Positions 11,907-22,560 are shown, counted from the stretch's first letter. The stretch is 64,000 nt of DNA from Tilletia caries (GCA_032718865.1 JALUTQ010000003.1:1952001-2016000); one strand, 5' to 3'. Numbers and translations: made by a program. Notes: generated by a model not told the origin, from the letters alone.

Positions 11907-12239
11907 CTTGGAGCTGCTGAGGAGAGTGAAGATAGCGAAGAAGGGGCAATGATATGTTAGAGAAGGACGAGGGTATGAGGGACGCGCATGTCCAAGGGAC
12001 CACGTACTTATACGTTTCATCTCACACCTTCAAGAAGGGCGGCGTTCGCTTGTCGCCGAAGTGGATGTCAGGCACATATTAGGGAACGGATGGGCGCCCT
12101 TTCTCCGGGACACCGCTGTTGTCGTCGGAGAGCACCTCCGCAGGCCCGCAGGCATGAGTCAGGCCAGTTGCACAGATGAAAGGAGACACGGTCGAGGGGT
12201 GTAGCGCACGCTTGACAGGCGTAACATGTACATACCGGT

Positions 12240-12850
12240 TACGGAAGAATGGAGTTCCGTCGGCTGCGCCCAAGCCGGACGTCAGTCGGGCGAAGGCAGT
12301 GCGATCACGGAGGTAGCTCGAGACGACACCCGCCTCAGCTACGCTCCGTTTCATCTCATTGAAAATTCTCTGCACTTCCCTCTCTTCTCCCAGCAGACAG
12401 GGACATGCAGAACCATCACTTCCTTCCTCTCCTCCCGCTCTCGCACTGCCTCTCGACTCCCTGATCCTTCGTGAGCGTGCGCGAACGTTCTTCGTTGCGT
12501 TGTCTCTGTCTCGTTTCATCTCGTTTCATCTCTTTTCTCCCACCCTCCACACCCTCTTCACGCATCGACACTCGTGACCCGTCTCGCTCCCAGCGTTTTC
12601 TTTCACTTTCCGCAGTCGCTCGACTTGCATTCTCGACGCGTTCACGTTTCTTTTCTCTTGGCGCCGGCCTATTGTCCCGTGTACATACATGCTTCCATAT
12701 ACCTTGCCTCGAGTAGTGGCCCACCCACCCAGGGCGGCCCACTCTCGAGCTCGGCCCAAAATCATAGGCCCGCGCCCACCCACCTGCGGTGGGTCGCTCC
12801 CAACAATCACTCGTTCACGACAACGGACTGAGGCAACGAGGAAGACTGCG
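12240..12850. repeat. Dispersed repeat R1, copy 1
   Basis: Aligns over about 600 bases with 48900-49520. Shared blocks include CGTCGGCTGCGCCCAAG, the GGCGCCGGC block and a CCCACC/GGTGGG hairpin near 12780. Divergence is moderate. No convincing protein on either strand. Confidence 0.6.
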
Positions 12851-12924
12851 GGTGCGCAGCCAGAAGAGTCATCGCCAGAACATGTCATCAGACCTTCCAT
12901 ACCTTCTCGCTTCATGTAGCATTC

Positions 12925-12982
12925 ATATGTACCTATGTACGTATGTACCTATGTACCTATGTACCTATGTACGTATGTACCT
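12925..12982. repeat. Microsatellite of ACCTATGT/ACGTATGT units
   Basis: Seven to eight tandem units alternating between ACCTATGT and ACGTATGT. Confidence 0.9.
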
Positions 12983-13550
12983 TGGATTTTGTATTTCACG
13001 AAGACTTGCAAAATGTGGAAGCCTGTGGAGAAGTGGAATGGAAGGAGAAGGGTTGCCCCATACCTGATCCCGAGCAGAAAAGGTCATTGTAGAAGGACAG
13101 TACTGGAAACTTATATCGACAGTCCAAAGATCGTGTTGAACAAGCTTGCGCCGCTGTTTAGCCACGGCGAGGGATCCTTTGAGGGGGAGATGTTCTATAT
13201 TCTCACAAGGGTTCGTATGCTGAGAGGGCTGGGGTAGGTTGCGGTGTTGCTTGATGGTGGTCCACGGGCAGAATTGCAAAGTATCCGTTTTCGCACGGGC
13301 GACATCGCGTCTCCCGCTCATGAACGAGAGCACTGCACGCTTCACTCCATCTCGCCAACATCGACAGTTGACATCGGGCTGCACGCTGCACAGAATTCGA
13401 GCCAACTGGTCTCCCTGGCGCTATTGAGCAGATGAGTCTCTGCTACACTCTTCTTCTTCTCCCAGCGTATACGATTCCCTATGCACGCTCAGCCCTAAGC
13501 TTTCGAAAGCAGCAACGCATCAACCAGCCTCCAAGGGTCGCACAACAGCA

Positions 13551-14392
13551 ATGAACACCTTCCATTTCCCCCCTGGCGTCAAGGTCGCCGTCTACTCAGG
13601 GCCCGATGAATGGCCTACTACCGCCCGTCAGACGCACCCACCTAGAGAGTTCTCACATCTGCCTTCCCTCACAATGTCGTACTTCCCCAATCCACGCTCA
13701 CCTCCGACACCGCCACCCAAGCCGTACCCAAGCATCGACTTCCCGCTCTTTACCCACCTACCCCGAGACATCGTCAGCCTCATCTTGGCGCAGTGCGACT
13801 ACCTCACCTCAAGAAGCTTCAGCGTACCTGCCAAGCTATGAACACGCTCCTCAAGACGACTGCATTTGATCGTGCGCTGTTCCGCAAGCCCACAGCACCC
13901 ATCACGATCAACAGCAATCGATCGACACTTTCACCGCAGCCCCATCCTATGCTCGCCAAGGTGGAGTGGTTCATGCGCGAGTGGTTCTTCGGTGTACCTC
14001 CTCTGCGTCGGATCGGCGGCCCAGTTCACAGCGAGCTGAGGTTTCCCGCTTGCTCGACCAATAACGGTCTCCACATTCCCGAAGAGAGCGCCTTCATGCC
14101 GCCCATAACACACCTGATCATCTCCCTCAGCTGCTCGGGCTGGGACTCACCAACGGTGACGGCTCGAATCCACCGGCCGCAGTCCCAGCAAGCCATCATC
14201 GTCGAGGAGGTGCTCGAGGTATACGGCCAACTCGGTCGCAAGTGGAGTCGTCTCTATGGCTTCTTCTGGTATGACGATGACAATGACGAGGTCGCATACA
14301 CGGGCTTGCTTCGCAAGGAGCCAAGCCACTTCGACCTCGACTTTACTCTCAACAAGAGTATCATACTCACCATGAGCGTCGATCTCCACTGA
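13551..14392 (+). pseudogene. F-box-like gene with a single-base frameshift
   Basis: Frame one from 13551 encodes a Pro-rich N-terminus and the start of an F-box (FTHLPRDIVSLILAQCDYLT). It then runs into an unrelated tail and a stop at 13839-13841. The continuation of the F-box (LKKLQRTCQAMNTLLK) lies in the next frame and stays open to 14392, with a Trp-rich C-terminal domain (WFMREWFFGVPP; FFWYDDDNDEVAY). The shift falls at about 13806-13812, where one base appears to be missing between the Thr and Leu codons. F-box proteins link substrates to SCF ubiquitin ligases; the substrate is unknown. A base-call error or an unusual short intron could mimic the lesion. A second in-frame ATG at 13674 is also a possible start. 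Confidence 0.6.
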
Positions 14393-14486
14393 GTGCAGCC
14401 GGACGTTTCCTACTTGCTTGCTGGCTTGCTGCTATCCCATCTTCTGATCTCCAGTACAGCATCCAACTTCTCTCTGTTCGCTCCAC

Positions 14487-14944
14487 CTACTTCGCTTCAT
14501 GCCTGTTTGTGAGCTGTTCCTTGAATGCGAGCACATAGTCATCAAAACGTCTGGACGTGACCAGAAGCGTGTTGGAGAACCTGGTGGTTTCTCTGCTGCA
14601 TGGCACACAGAAACGAACCTTTCCGTCTTGTTGCTGCAGATCATCATACACGTAGCCTGCCTCTTGACAACTCACCGGCCAAGTGTTCAATGCCCTCCTG
14701 CGTCTGTACCCCGCTGGGTTTGGGAAGCCCTCGCGCCATGTAAAACGTGTCGTGAGTACAGATTGCTGCTGGAAGCGTCTGAGTCAAGCTAATCACCCAA
14801 GAAGCCTTCTGCGGGGTGGTGCTCGACATCGTAAGAGTTGGTGAAGGCTGGCACGGGGGCAGCCACAACCATGGCCACGCTCGTCGAGTAGAAGAGGACG
14901 ACCGGAAGGAGGAAGTAGAGACTGAAGGAGCGACTGACCTGCAT
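14487..14944 (-). CDS. Family A small secreted propeptide, divergent copy A2 (113 residues)
   Basis: Exons 14944-14797, 14729-14676 and 14626-14487 give 114 codons in one frame. Exon 1 keeps the family length of 148 bases and a clear signal peptide (FLLPVVLFYSTSVAMVVA). The donor is GTGATT instead of GTGAGT, and exon 2 uses a different acceptor (GCGAG) because the usual AGCG start is changed, so the Lys-Arg site of the other copies is absent. Exon 3 has two cysteines (VRFCVPCSRET) and ends in LTNRHEAK. The promoter keeps the TATA box (about 15112-15125) but not the palindrome. It may be a functional but differently processed member, or a copy in early decay. Confidence 0.65.
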
Positions 14945-15164
14945 AGTGTTCATGGGTGAATAGGTGTGTCGACAAGGCAGATGTCGGGGCGTTATCAATT
15001 ACGGATGCAGGCTGCGTCAAGAAGAAGTGAATGGTTTGTACAAGGATATGGAAGTATGTATATGGAAGTGGTGAGCGAATAGCTGTAATGACGTCGACCA
15101 CGCAGCAGGTGTCTATATATGTACCCTTCTCCTCCCGTGTCCTTTGGAAGACATTTCCAGGAGG

Positions 15165-15260
15165 GCCTTGTTTCCCCGAAGCGACAAGGCGGCGACAAGC
15201 CGCCCCGAACCGGAGGTTCGGCGATTAAGCGCGATCGGGGCGCCCTCGGGCGCGATTTGA
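15165..15260. repeat. GC-rich interrupted palindromes
   Basis: Nested inverted repeats: GGCGGC...GCCGCC, CGAACCGGAGGTTCG, and CGATCGGGGCGCCC with the following GGGCG. A further G7/C7 hairpin stands at 15539-15572. Upstream of A2; function unknown. Confidence 0.6.
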
Positions 15261-15332
15261 CTACTATCTTTAGCACGCTCACGTTGAGGGTGTTTATATA
15301 TTGCAATAAATTGATACCGACATCAACTTTCC

Positions 15333-15425
15333 CTCATAGTTCAGCGGTTAGTGATGCAGCTTGCTATTGATCAAGTCTGTGGTTAGATTCCCATTTCGAT
15401 CAATCTTTTTTCCCTTTTTTCTTCT
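15333..15425 (+). ncRNA. tRNA-like Pol III module (degenerate)
   Basis: An A-box-like TAGTTCAGCGG at 15337 and a B-box-like GGTTAGATTCC at 15381 stand 44 bases apart and are followed by T-runs from 15405 that could stop Pol III. Stems do not pair as a functional tRNA, so it is a tRNA pseudogene or SINE fragment. Confidence 0.4.
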
Positions 15426-15789
15426 TTTTTCGACTTGGTCGCTAAGTTAGGATAACAGTCACCATGCGGGTTAGAGTTAGCGCGTAGCGGGCAGGATTAG
15501 ACATGATTGCAATGGAGACGGACAAGACTGTCCTTTTGGTTGGGGGGGTTCCGGGGGGGCAAAGCCCCCCCGCCGAGCTGGAAGTGGGGTCACGTGTACC
15601 AGGGATTGGCACTGTTAATCGCCGAATCACCGCTCAGGATTCGGGGAAATAAGGCCGTCCACATTTCCAGCATGACGTACAGACACAAGCCACAACTCAA
15701 CGGCCTGGGCTGATTTTTGCGCCCCGAACCGACTTGGGAGAGGCTGTTGATGAAACGGATCATGTCCAACTGATATAACGAGGAAATCG

Positions 15790-16120
15790 AAGGTGGTACG
15801 GATTAGACGCCTTCAAGTCGTCAGAGGACGCCAACTGCTGCCTGCTGGGGCTTCTCAACTTCGTCTCGATAGCGATCCTGGCCCGCGGGGCTTATGTACT
15901 GGGGGATCATACGTCATTTGTAGCTATGAGGCCGACATCTTCTTGAAGTGTGTTGCAAGCTTGGGTCGCTGCCGTCTGCGACACGCTTCATGGACAGCGA
16001 GCGCGGAGGGGATCCGAAAGACGTTGCTGATCCTGAACGTAACACTACGTTTTCGGGCTCTGGAAATAGGCACAAGAGAGTCGGCAGTGACGGCCGAGAA
16101 GGAAACAATGTTCAGCATTA
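15790..16120 (-). repeat. Family D repeat, copy 3
   Basis: D core with frameshifts (SVTFRISNVF on the minus strand near 16050), again located upstream of a family A gene (A2). Confidence 0.55.
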
Positions 16121-16574
16121 GGCACCAAGCGTAGCCTGCTCCTTATTGAGCTTCCATATCTCCACACTTGTGCGTTCATAGATTTGGCCTGAGATCCTCC
16201 TCCGCGGTACGGAGATCGTTATATTGTTGCAGCTTCGTCTTTGTTTGTCCAATTTGAAAAAAAAATTACAGCGTGAGTACTGGCCAGAGAAGCATAACAT
16301 GATACTCTTGCCAGCTTACCGAGCGTTTCCTTAAGCCATTGGGCCGACATTCTCGCTGGCCCCGAGCCGGTTCGCTCTGCACAAATGGCGTTGTGAGTAC
16401 AAATTGCTGCTGCATGTGTCTGATTTGACCTGCTTACTGAAGAAGTTTCCTGTAAAAAAACTGTTCAGAATTATGGAGAATGGCATAAGCTGGCGTGGCA
16501 ACCATGTGCACGGCCGTGAAGTAGAGAGGCAGGACTGAAATGGAGGGGAAAATGTGAAAAGGACGGATCTTCAT
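16118..16574 (-). pseudogene. Family A relict copy A3
   Basis: Exon 1 from ATG 16574 to about 16438 is 137 bases, not 148, so it ends in the wrong phase. Exon 2 is recognisable (AGCGAACC start, GTAAGC donor). No exon 3 reading joins in frame. The upstream region (16600-16740) keeps the TCCTGATGG half of the promoter palindrome and a weak TATA. Most likely a decayed copy. Confidence 0.5.
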
Positions 16575-16619
16575 CGAGAGCGCGAATGGAGAATTATGGA
16601 CGTGAGATCAGTGTGAAAG

Positions 16620-17440
16620 TGTTTGGAAGGTAGACTGCGTCAAACAGAAGTGAAGGAGAAGAAAGAAGTGGTAGTGATACTGGTAAGTGGGTGGCTCTTA
16701 TGTGTCCTGATGGTCGTCAGGCGTCCACATATACCTTCACTCTACCATATAGATGTGCACTGGTAGGAGCGGGGGAACGGATCATATTGCTAACAGAAGG
16801 CGGGGATTCAAAGTACAGCTCAAAGACACACTCGCCCTATCATAATCTGTATCCGATATACTGGCAACATGAAGAGAAGATTTCCAAGCGCACCGAAGCC
16901 TCCGTATGCACCCTCTGCCTCCAGCAAGTCTGGCTCATCTCTCAACCATCAGGCATCAGGCATCAGGTACTAGGATGAAGTGTATCGCTATATATAGATA
17001 TACCAGTCACCCCGTTGGTTGATGTGTACAGAATCACAGAATATAGGCTAATACGTAGCGGCCCGAAAATACATGAAATGATTTGCCACGACAGAAGTCT
17101 CTTCGGGCCAGGCAGAAAGAAGAAGACGGCACAGGCGCCATTGATGACGAAGAGCTTCATCTCAACACGAACGTGCTGGGTGGTAGCTTTCGATTGAGTA
17201 AACGCATTTCTTCTCGCTCGCAAAAGAAAAAGACATCCGCTGAGGCTAGTCAGGTTCGTCTTGGTAAAGATCCAGCCAGGTGTGCTACTGTATCCGAAAA
17301 TCGGAGTGTAGGAGGTCGTAACTTGACAACGATCAGTGAGGTGCAGGGCTCTGACAGATGTCCCTGGTTCGTACTTCATCCTGTCCCCTTTGAAGCGTTT
17401 GACGGCTCCATGATCGCTACGAGGAACGCTTTGCGTTAGG
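16620..17440. other. Promoter remnant of A3, then unassigned sequence
   Basis: About 16600-16740 is the old A promoter. 16750-17440 holds only short frames without support. Confidence 0.4.
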
Positions 17441-17770
17441 CTGTTAGGTAACGCCTCGAAGCGACTTGGAGTAATTCAAGGCGGGAAAGGCGAGATTGAT
17501 GAAGCCGGAACAATTTGCGGAAAACTTCATTGGCCACTGGGCAGTAGCGTTCGCCAATGCCGATGCTTCTGTCTCAACGGCCGGAGAGAGGGTGCCTTGC
17601 ATAGGGACGGTTCTTTTTGGAAAGCAAGCGCGGGAGTATTGTTCACGAAGATGGAAGGATGGAGGAGGACAAGATGTAGGATTCGTGCGAGTAAGGGCCG
17701 CACGGGAGTAGATACAATCAACCATGCTATGACGAGCATCGGTCAACCGCCCAAAGTCGAGTGATTCTTG
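17440..17770 (-). repeat. Family A 3' flank, copy 1
   Basis: About 300 bases conserved behind A4, A5, A6 and A8 (also 20700-20900, 25330-25560, 46930-47180). It can be read as LVIAWLIVSTPVRP but the reading is not conserved as a gene; 3' UTR or downstream repeat is more likely. Confidence 0.6.
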
Positions 17771-17813
17771 GACGTCAAGCCTTCAGGCAATATGTCGGGA
17801 TATGGGAGCGAGC

Positions 17814-18367
17814 CTACGACGAGAACGAGAATCGCCGGAGGCTGAGATCTTCGCCCCATTTCTGCATCGTCTCCTCCTTTCGTGTGGCAGCCAGCTGCGC
17901 ACGTTCCATTTCTGCAACTCTGATTCTCTCCTTCACGGTAGCAAAGGTTTCAGACGTCGGCCGGATCCCTTGAGCCCTCATGCGTTCCAAGAACCTCTGG
18001 ACCATTCCGACTGGGGCCTGCTTCTCCACTGTGTGTGCAATTTGGGTATCAGAAATACAGTGGGCAAGCACTACAACAATCATCAGCGTATCGTTCCTAT
18101 TGAAAGCTTACTCGATAAAGCCTCGATTTCTCCAGCAGCAAATCCCATCCGCTCTATAGGAAATGCGATGTGTAAGCACAGTTTTCTCCTACTACATATC
18201 TCTGAATCAAGCTACTCACTGACGAGGTCTCCGGCGGGATGCTGCTCAAGACCACAGGGATTGGCAGAAGCTGGAACAGGGGCGGTCGCAACCATTGTCA
18301 CGGCCATCGAGCAGAGTAGGACGGCCGAAACCAGGAAGGTGAGATTGGAGGAGCGACGGATCTGCAT
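17814..18367 (-). CDS. Family A small secreted propeptide, copy A4 (134 residues)
   Basis: Exons 18367-18220, 18153-18112 and 18028-17814, introns in phase 1, 135 codons. The signal peptide and pro-region are nearly identical to A1. VKR is formed across intron 1, followed by MGFAAGEIEALS. Exon 3 encodes a charged helical domain (MVQRFLERMRAQGIRPTS; ERIRVAEMERAQLAA) ending in MQKWGEDLSLRRFSFSS, a variant of the C-terminal motif W..HWG..LSL..PSSS shared by A5, A6 and A8. No cysteine in the mature part. The upstream module (TATA and palindrome at 18503-18535) is intact. Function unknown. Confidence 0.85.
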
Positions 18368-18484
18368 CGTGTTGATGGGTTAATGGGTGAATGGTGTGTG
18401 GGCGAGGCCGATGTCAAGGTGTTTTGAAGGTAGGCTGCGTCAAGCAGAAGTGAAGGGTGAGAAGGAAGATGTGGCAGTGGTAAG

Positions 18485-18540
18485 TGAGTGGCTGTAATGT
18501 CGTCCTGATAGTGATCAGGCACCCATTTATATACCTTTCC
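18485..18540 (-). promoter_or_regulatory. Family A promoter module (A4)
   Basis: TATA box at 18522-18535 and the palindrome CCTGATAGTGATCAGG at 18503-18518, then ACGACATTACAG towards the gene. Confidence 0.65.
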
Positions 18541-18816
18541 TGTCTCGTGGGTACGTTCTCTGGACGACATTACCAACACAGCAGGCATGCAAAAGCACTC
18601 GCTTACCAGCACAGCGACCTTCAAAAGTTGTGCCGCCTTGCCTCCGAAATGATGCTAGGAGCGCCCCGAACGGCCTGACAGCCGCATAAATATATTTGGC
18701 CGCAAGATGTCAGTTGTGGCATGTGACGTGCAATAGCGGGAAGTTCCGCTTGATCTTTTCTTTTTTTGAGATTGTTATACAGGGGTGTACGTCTTCTACT
18801 ACAATATTTTCAGATT

Positions 18817-19310
18817 TCACCTTCGAATCAATCTCCTTCGCATCGGGATTCGAAGGTCCTTGATTGTCACGAGAGTCACATACCGTGTTCGGATCTGGAA
18901 GTGGGAACAAGAGAAGCGAGAAGTAAAAGAATGGTCAGCATCTCGGCGCTGGGCGATAGACTGCTCTGCTCGACCTCGGATTTCCTCATGCTTCTTGACT
19001 TGGGTGTCCATGAAGACTTGTGAAGACCTGTGAAGAAGTGAATTCAAAGAATGGGAGTCAACAGAAGGTTACTAAGGCCCCCATACTCTTACTTCAACGG
19101 GTAGATCAGTTCGTTCAGCGCGTCGTCCCTGGCCTCGACACGAATCTTGAAGAATTATAGCACAATCACCGTTCTCTTCTGGACGACGATGCGGGTATGT
19201 ACCTGCTAGGAAGCCCACGCTGGAGATCGAGTGCGCGCAGCTCCACGGCAGCTGAGAGTGCTTTCGCTGCTACTCACTGGCTCTGCCGGCTCATTAGGCG
19301 CTGGCATGAT
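18817..19310 (-). pseudogene. Family B copy 1
   Basis: Aligns with 22541-22943. The upstream part (QLPW, YPHRRP) and the downstream part (DDALNELI, an intron, then QVFMDTQVKKHEEIRG) lie in different frames, so at least one small deletion separates them. Unknown protein; probably dead. Confidence 0.4.
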
Positions 19311-19319
19311 GACAGGGAA

Positions 19320-19538
19320 GTGCTCAACGCCTCGGGCGGGAATGTTGAGGGCGAAACATTATAATAGCACAGTGACAGAAAGGCACCATCGTCCAGTGTT
19401 CGGCTCTGTCTCGATCAGTTCTCGTTTGCTGACCGCTCCGTCGATCCCGAGTTCTGCCTTCTTTCCGTTTTCTATCCTTCTCGCCTCACTTTCTTCCTCC
19501 CAATTGCTCACCTACAGCACCCCGTCACCTTTCTCAGA
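19320..19538. promoter_or_regulatory. Shared B/C intergenic segment
   Basis: About 220 bases between divergent family B (minus) and family C (plus) starts. The same segment recurs at 22950-23150 with high similarity (CGATCCCGA, CTCCCAATTGCTCACCTAC). Probably a bidirectional promoter. Confidence 0.45.
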
Positions 19539-20678
19539 ATGATAGACGTCATTTTTACCCGATCCTTCAGCTTCCCCTCCCTCCTATTCCTCCTTGATAC
19601 CCTGCTGCTTGGCGGTAGCACACATCTGCTTCCGTCTCTGAAGACATTCTGGAACCATCATCCTTGCCCAGTCCCGATATCGATCTCAGCAGCATCGGCG
19701 GCTATAACAGCCCCAACGTCGACCAGCCCGCTCGCGGACCCCGCCAGTCTGGCACGTGGGATGAATGCAAGAACGATGATCGATGCGTGTGTGTGTACGA
19801 TCCAGGGTGTTTGCATTCTGTACAAATGTACAACCTGTTGTACTGGGTGAGTTACGTTTCCGCTTCATACGTTCACCATAAAGCGTTCCTTCTGACGTAG
19901 CTTCTAAAAGGAAGGCGTTGAACCCTACATACTCGGAAAAAAGTTCTCTCTACGTTCATCGCCTCTTCTTCTCTGGCTTCTCGGTCAAGCAGGATACTGC
20001 TCAGACGTTTTGCCTCTGCAAGATCATCGATGGCTGCCCAGTTCGATATAGGTCCCGCGGTCGACAGAGACTGTGAGTACGTCTGTGTATTGCAGGCAGA
20101 GTCAGCATTTGAGGGAGGAAGAGGTACTGATTCAGTAGGAGACCATTACGGCCATGATCTTGCCTGCGTTTCCCCTTTTGCTGAAATTTGTTCACAGTTC
20201 TGACTACGTTCGGGCTTACTGTCCAACTTGTGGACCTAACAAACAAAGAGTCGTCGAATGTTACGGCAAGCAACTCGAAGCAAAAACATTGGAACAAAAT
20301 ACACCAGCGGTGGCAGTAGGACGCAAGCTTGGAGGTGCGGGTGCCAAAGACCTCTCGCAAGGACGATAACGCAAAACAGTTCCATGGTGAGCGACCTGGT
20401 CCCTGCTGGATTTGAAATCGTTGGGAAACCTGCTGACGAAGGAGAACGGTTGGACATAGGGCAGTAGTGGCTCGAATAACAGCAGCAGCAACCGTGATGG
20501 TGTCAGCAGCGCAGCTGCCGCTTTGAACACCCCTCACCATCGCGAACTCTCGCTTAACGGTGTCCTCACGGCCATGTTTTTTGCTGTCATCCCTGCTCTC
20601 GGAGACCCGGAGCCGTTTCGCGTTCTGTTTCGCAAGGACCACCGAGCCCGAACCCTGTTTGTTCTTATGACTCCGTGA
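19539..20678 (+). pseudogene. Family C copy 1, frameshifted secreted cysteine protein
   Basis: A hydrophobic leader (FPSLLFLLDTLLLGG) is read from ATG 19539. The following cysteine part (WDECKNDDRCVCVYDPGC) is one frame away: a base is missing at about 19648 compared with the copy at 48 kb. Later exons can be traced: one after CTGACGTAG at 19900, one at about 20134-20369 (YCPTCGPNKQRVVECYGK), and a Ser/Asn-rich last exon ending at 20678 (GSSGSNNSSSN, then HRARTLFVLMTP). The 3' end faces the 3' end of A5. Confidence 0.5.
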
Positions 20679-20699
20679 CACTGAGAAATAAAGAACATA

Positions 20700-20900
20700 G
20701 CTTATCTCCTTCGATCAAACTTCGCTCCCTCGCATCGTAGCGATGGCTCTTTGGGAGAGCAAGCGCAGGAGCATTGCTCACAAAGATGGAATGATTGAGG
20801 AGGACGAGATATACATAGGATTCATGGGAGTAAGGGGCGCAGGGTAGTGAATGTAATCAGGCATCCTATGACGAGCATCGGTCAACCGCCCAAAGTCGAG
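20700..20900 (-). repeat. Family A 3' flank, copy 2
   Basis: Same segment as 17440-17770, placed behind A5. Confidence 0.6.
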
Positions 20901-20952
20901 CGATTCTTGGAAGTCAAGCCTTCAGGCTACGTGTCGGGATGTGGCAGCGAGC

Positions 20953-21579
20953 CTACCACGAGGACGAGGGAGGCCAGAGGCTGAGGGTTTTGCCCCAGTG
21001 CTTCCTCATTTTCTGTTGTGCGGCAGCCGCCTCCGCAGCTTTATTCTCAACAGTATTCTGTAACTTTGTCAGGACATCAGAGATTTCAGGCGGCGGCTGG
21101 ATTTTGCCAGCCTGAACGTCTTGTAAGAGCTTCTGGGCTTTTTGGAGTTGATCCTTCGATTCCACTGTGTGTGCAATTTCGGTAGCAGAAATACAGTGAG
21201 CAAGCACCACAACAATCATCAGCGTATCTTCCCTCTTGACAGCTTACTGAACGTTTCTTCAGCCTGTTTGATCGCCAACGTTTCTTCAGCCTGTTTGATC
21301 GCCAATGTTTCTTCAGCCTGTCTGATTGCCTGGATTTCTTGGGGAGATATGGAAAGCATTCGCTCTAAACAAAAAGCAGTGTAAGCAAAGTTTTTCTTCG
21401 CAACTGAGTATCTCTGAATCAAGCTACCCACTGACTAAGTCTCCTTCGGGCTGATGCGCGAGACCATAGGAGCTGGCAGAAGCTGGCGCGGGGGCAGCCG
21501 CAACTATTGTCACTGCCATCGAGCAGAAGAGTACGGCCGAAAGGAGGAAGGTGAGACGGGAGGAGCGACGGATCTGCAT
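20953..21579 (-). CDS. Family A small secreted propeptide, copy A5 with internal repeats (158 residues)
   Basis: Exons 21579-21432, 21364-21248 and 21164-20953, introns in phase 1, 159 codons. The first donor is GTGGGT. Signal peptide as in A8 (TFLLSAVLFCSMAVTIVAA). VKR forms across intron 1. Exon 2 is 117 bases instead of 42-63 because a 27-base unit (AEETLAIKQ) is tandemly repeated: two near-identical copies and part of a third. Exon 3 is helical (KDQLQKAQKLLQDVQAGK) and ends in MRKHWGKTLSLWPPSSSW. The palindrome and TATA at 21716-21747 are intact. Likely an expressed secreted peptide of unknown role. Confidence 0.85.
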
Positions 21580-21699
21580 CGTGTCCATGGGTTGGTAGGT
21601 GAATGGTGTGTGGGCGGAGCCGATGTCAAGGTGTTTTGAAGGTAGGCTGCGTCAAGCAGAAGTGAAGGGTGAGAATGAAGATGTGGCAGTGGTGAGTGA

Positions 21700-21752
21700 G
21701 TGGCTGTAATGTCGTCCTGATGGTGATCAGGCACCCATTTATATACCTTCCT
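21700..21752 (-). promoter_or_regulatory. Family A promoter module (A5)
   Basis: Perfect palindrome CCTGATGGTGATCAGG (21716-21731) next to a TATA box at 21735-21747. Confidence 0.65.
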
Positions 21753-22099
21753 GTCTCGGGTCTTCGTTCTCTGGACGACATTGCCAGCACAGCAGTGGGG
21801 CGAAAGCACTCGCTTACCAGCACAGCGGCCTTAGGAAGTTGTGCAGTCTCCACCATGCCTCCGAAATGATGCGAGCAGCGCCCCGAACGCCCCGACAGCC
21901 TCAAAAATGTATGTGGCTGTAGGATCTCAGTTGTGACATGTGATAGCGGGAAGTTCCGCCTGATCCTCTTTTTTTTTGGGATTGTTATACAGGGGTGTAC
22001 GTCTCCTCATCCAACCTTTTCAGTTTTTCACTTTCAAACAATTTTAATCTCCTTCGCATCGGAATTTGGAGGTCCTTGATCGCCACGAGAGGTACATAC

Positions 22100-22560
22100 C
22101 GTGTGCGATATGTATGTACATTCGCAAGTAAAATGAGCTGGTTTGCAGCGGCCAGAAGCGACTTTGAAGAGCTTCATCATGAAACGGGTCATGTCCGACT
22201 GGAAACAGGGAGGAAGATGAAGGTGGTACGGAGCAGACGCCTTCAGTCCGTCGCAGAGGGACGACAAATCGCAGCGGCTTATCAACTTCATCTCGACAGC
22301 GATGCAGCCGGGCCGCGGGTATATGTTTGGAGGACAGTCGTGGCGTAAAATGCTGCCATCCTCGTGAAGCGTGTCGCGAACACGGGTCACTGCAGTCTAC
22401 GACACACTTCACGGACAGCGAGCGTGGATGGGAGACCGAAAAGGCGTTGCTGATTCTGGACGTAAACACCATTGATTGTTGGGCCCTAAAATCAGGAACA
22501 AGAGAAGCGGCAGGGACGAGCGAGAAGGAAGAAAGAAAGGTTACCATCGGCGCCAAGCGT
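22100..22560 (-). repeat. Family D repeat, copy 4, inserted in the B unit
   Basis: Carries the D core (FTSRISNAFSV). Its flanks (21960-22095 and 22490 onward) match the continuous sequence at 18760-18960, so here D appears to interrupt the family B 3' region. Confidence 0.5.

Noticed and set aside
12925..12982. CRISPR-like spaced repeats
   Set aside because: Units are contiguous without spacers; it is a microsatellite. No CRISPR expected or seen.
17527..17739. Membrane-like small protein (LVIAWLIVSTPVRP) in the A 3' flank
   Set aside because: The reading is not conserved between the four copies of the flank, so a 3' UTR or repeat is more likely.
21250..21364. Short regular repeats considered as a CRISPR or regulatory array
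   Set aside because: They are in-frame tandem repeats inside exon 2 of A5.
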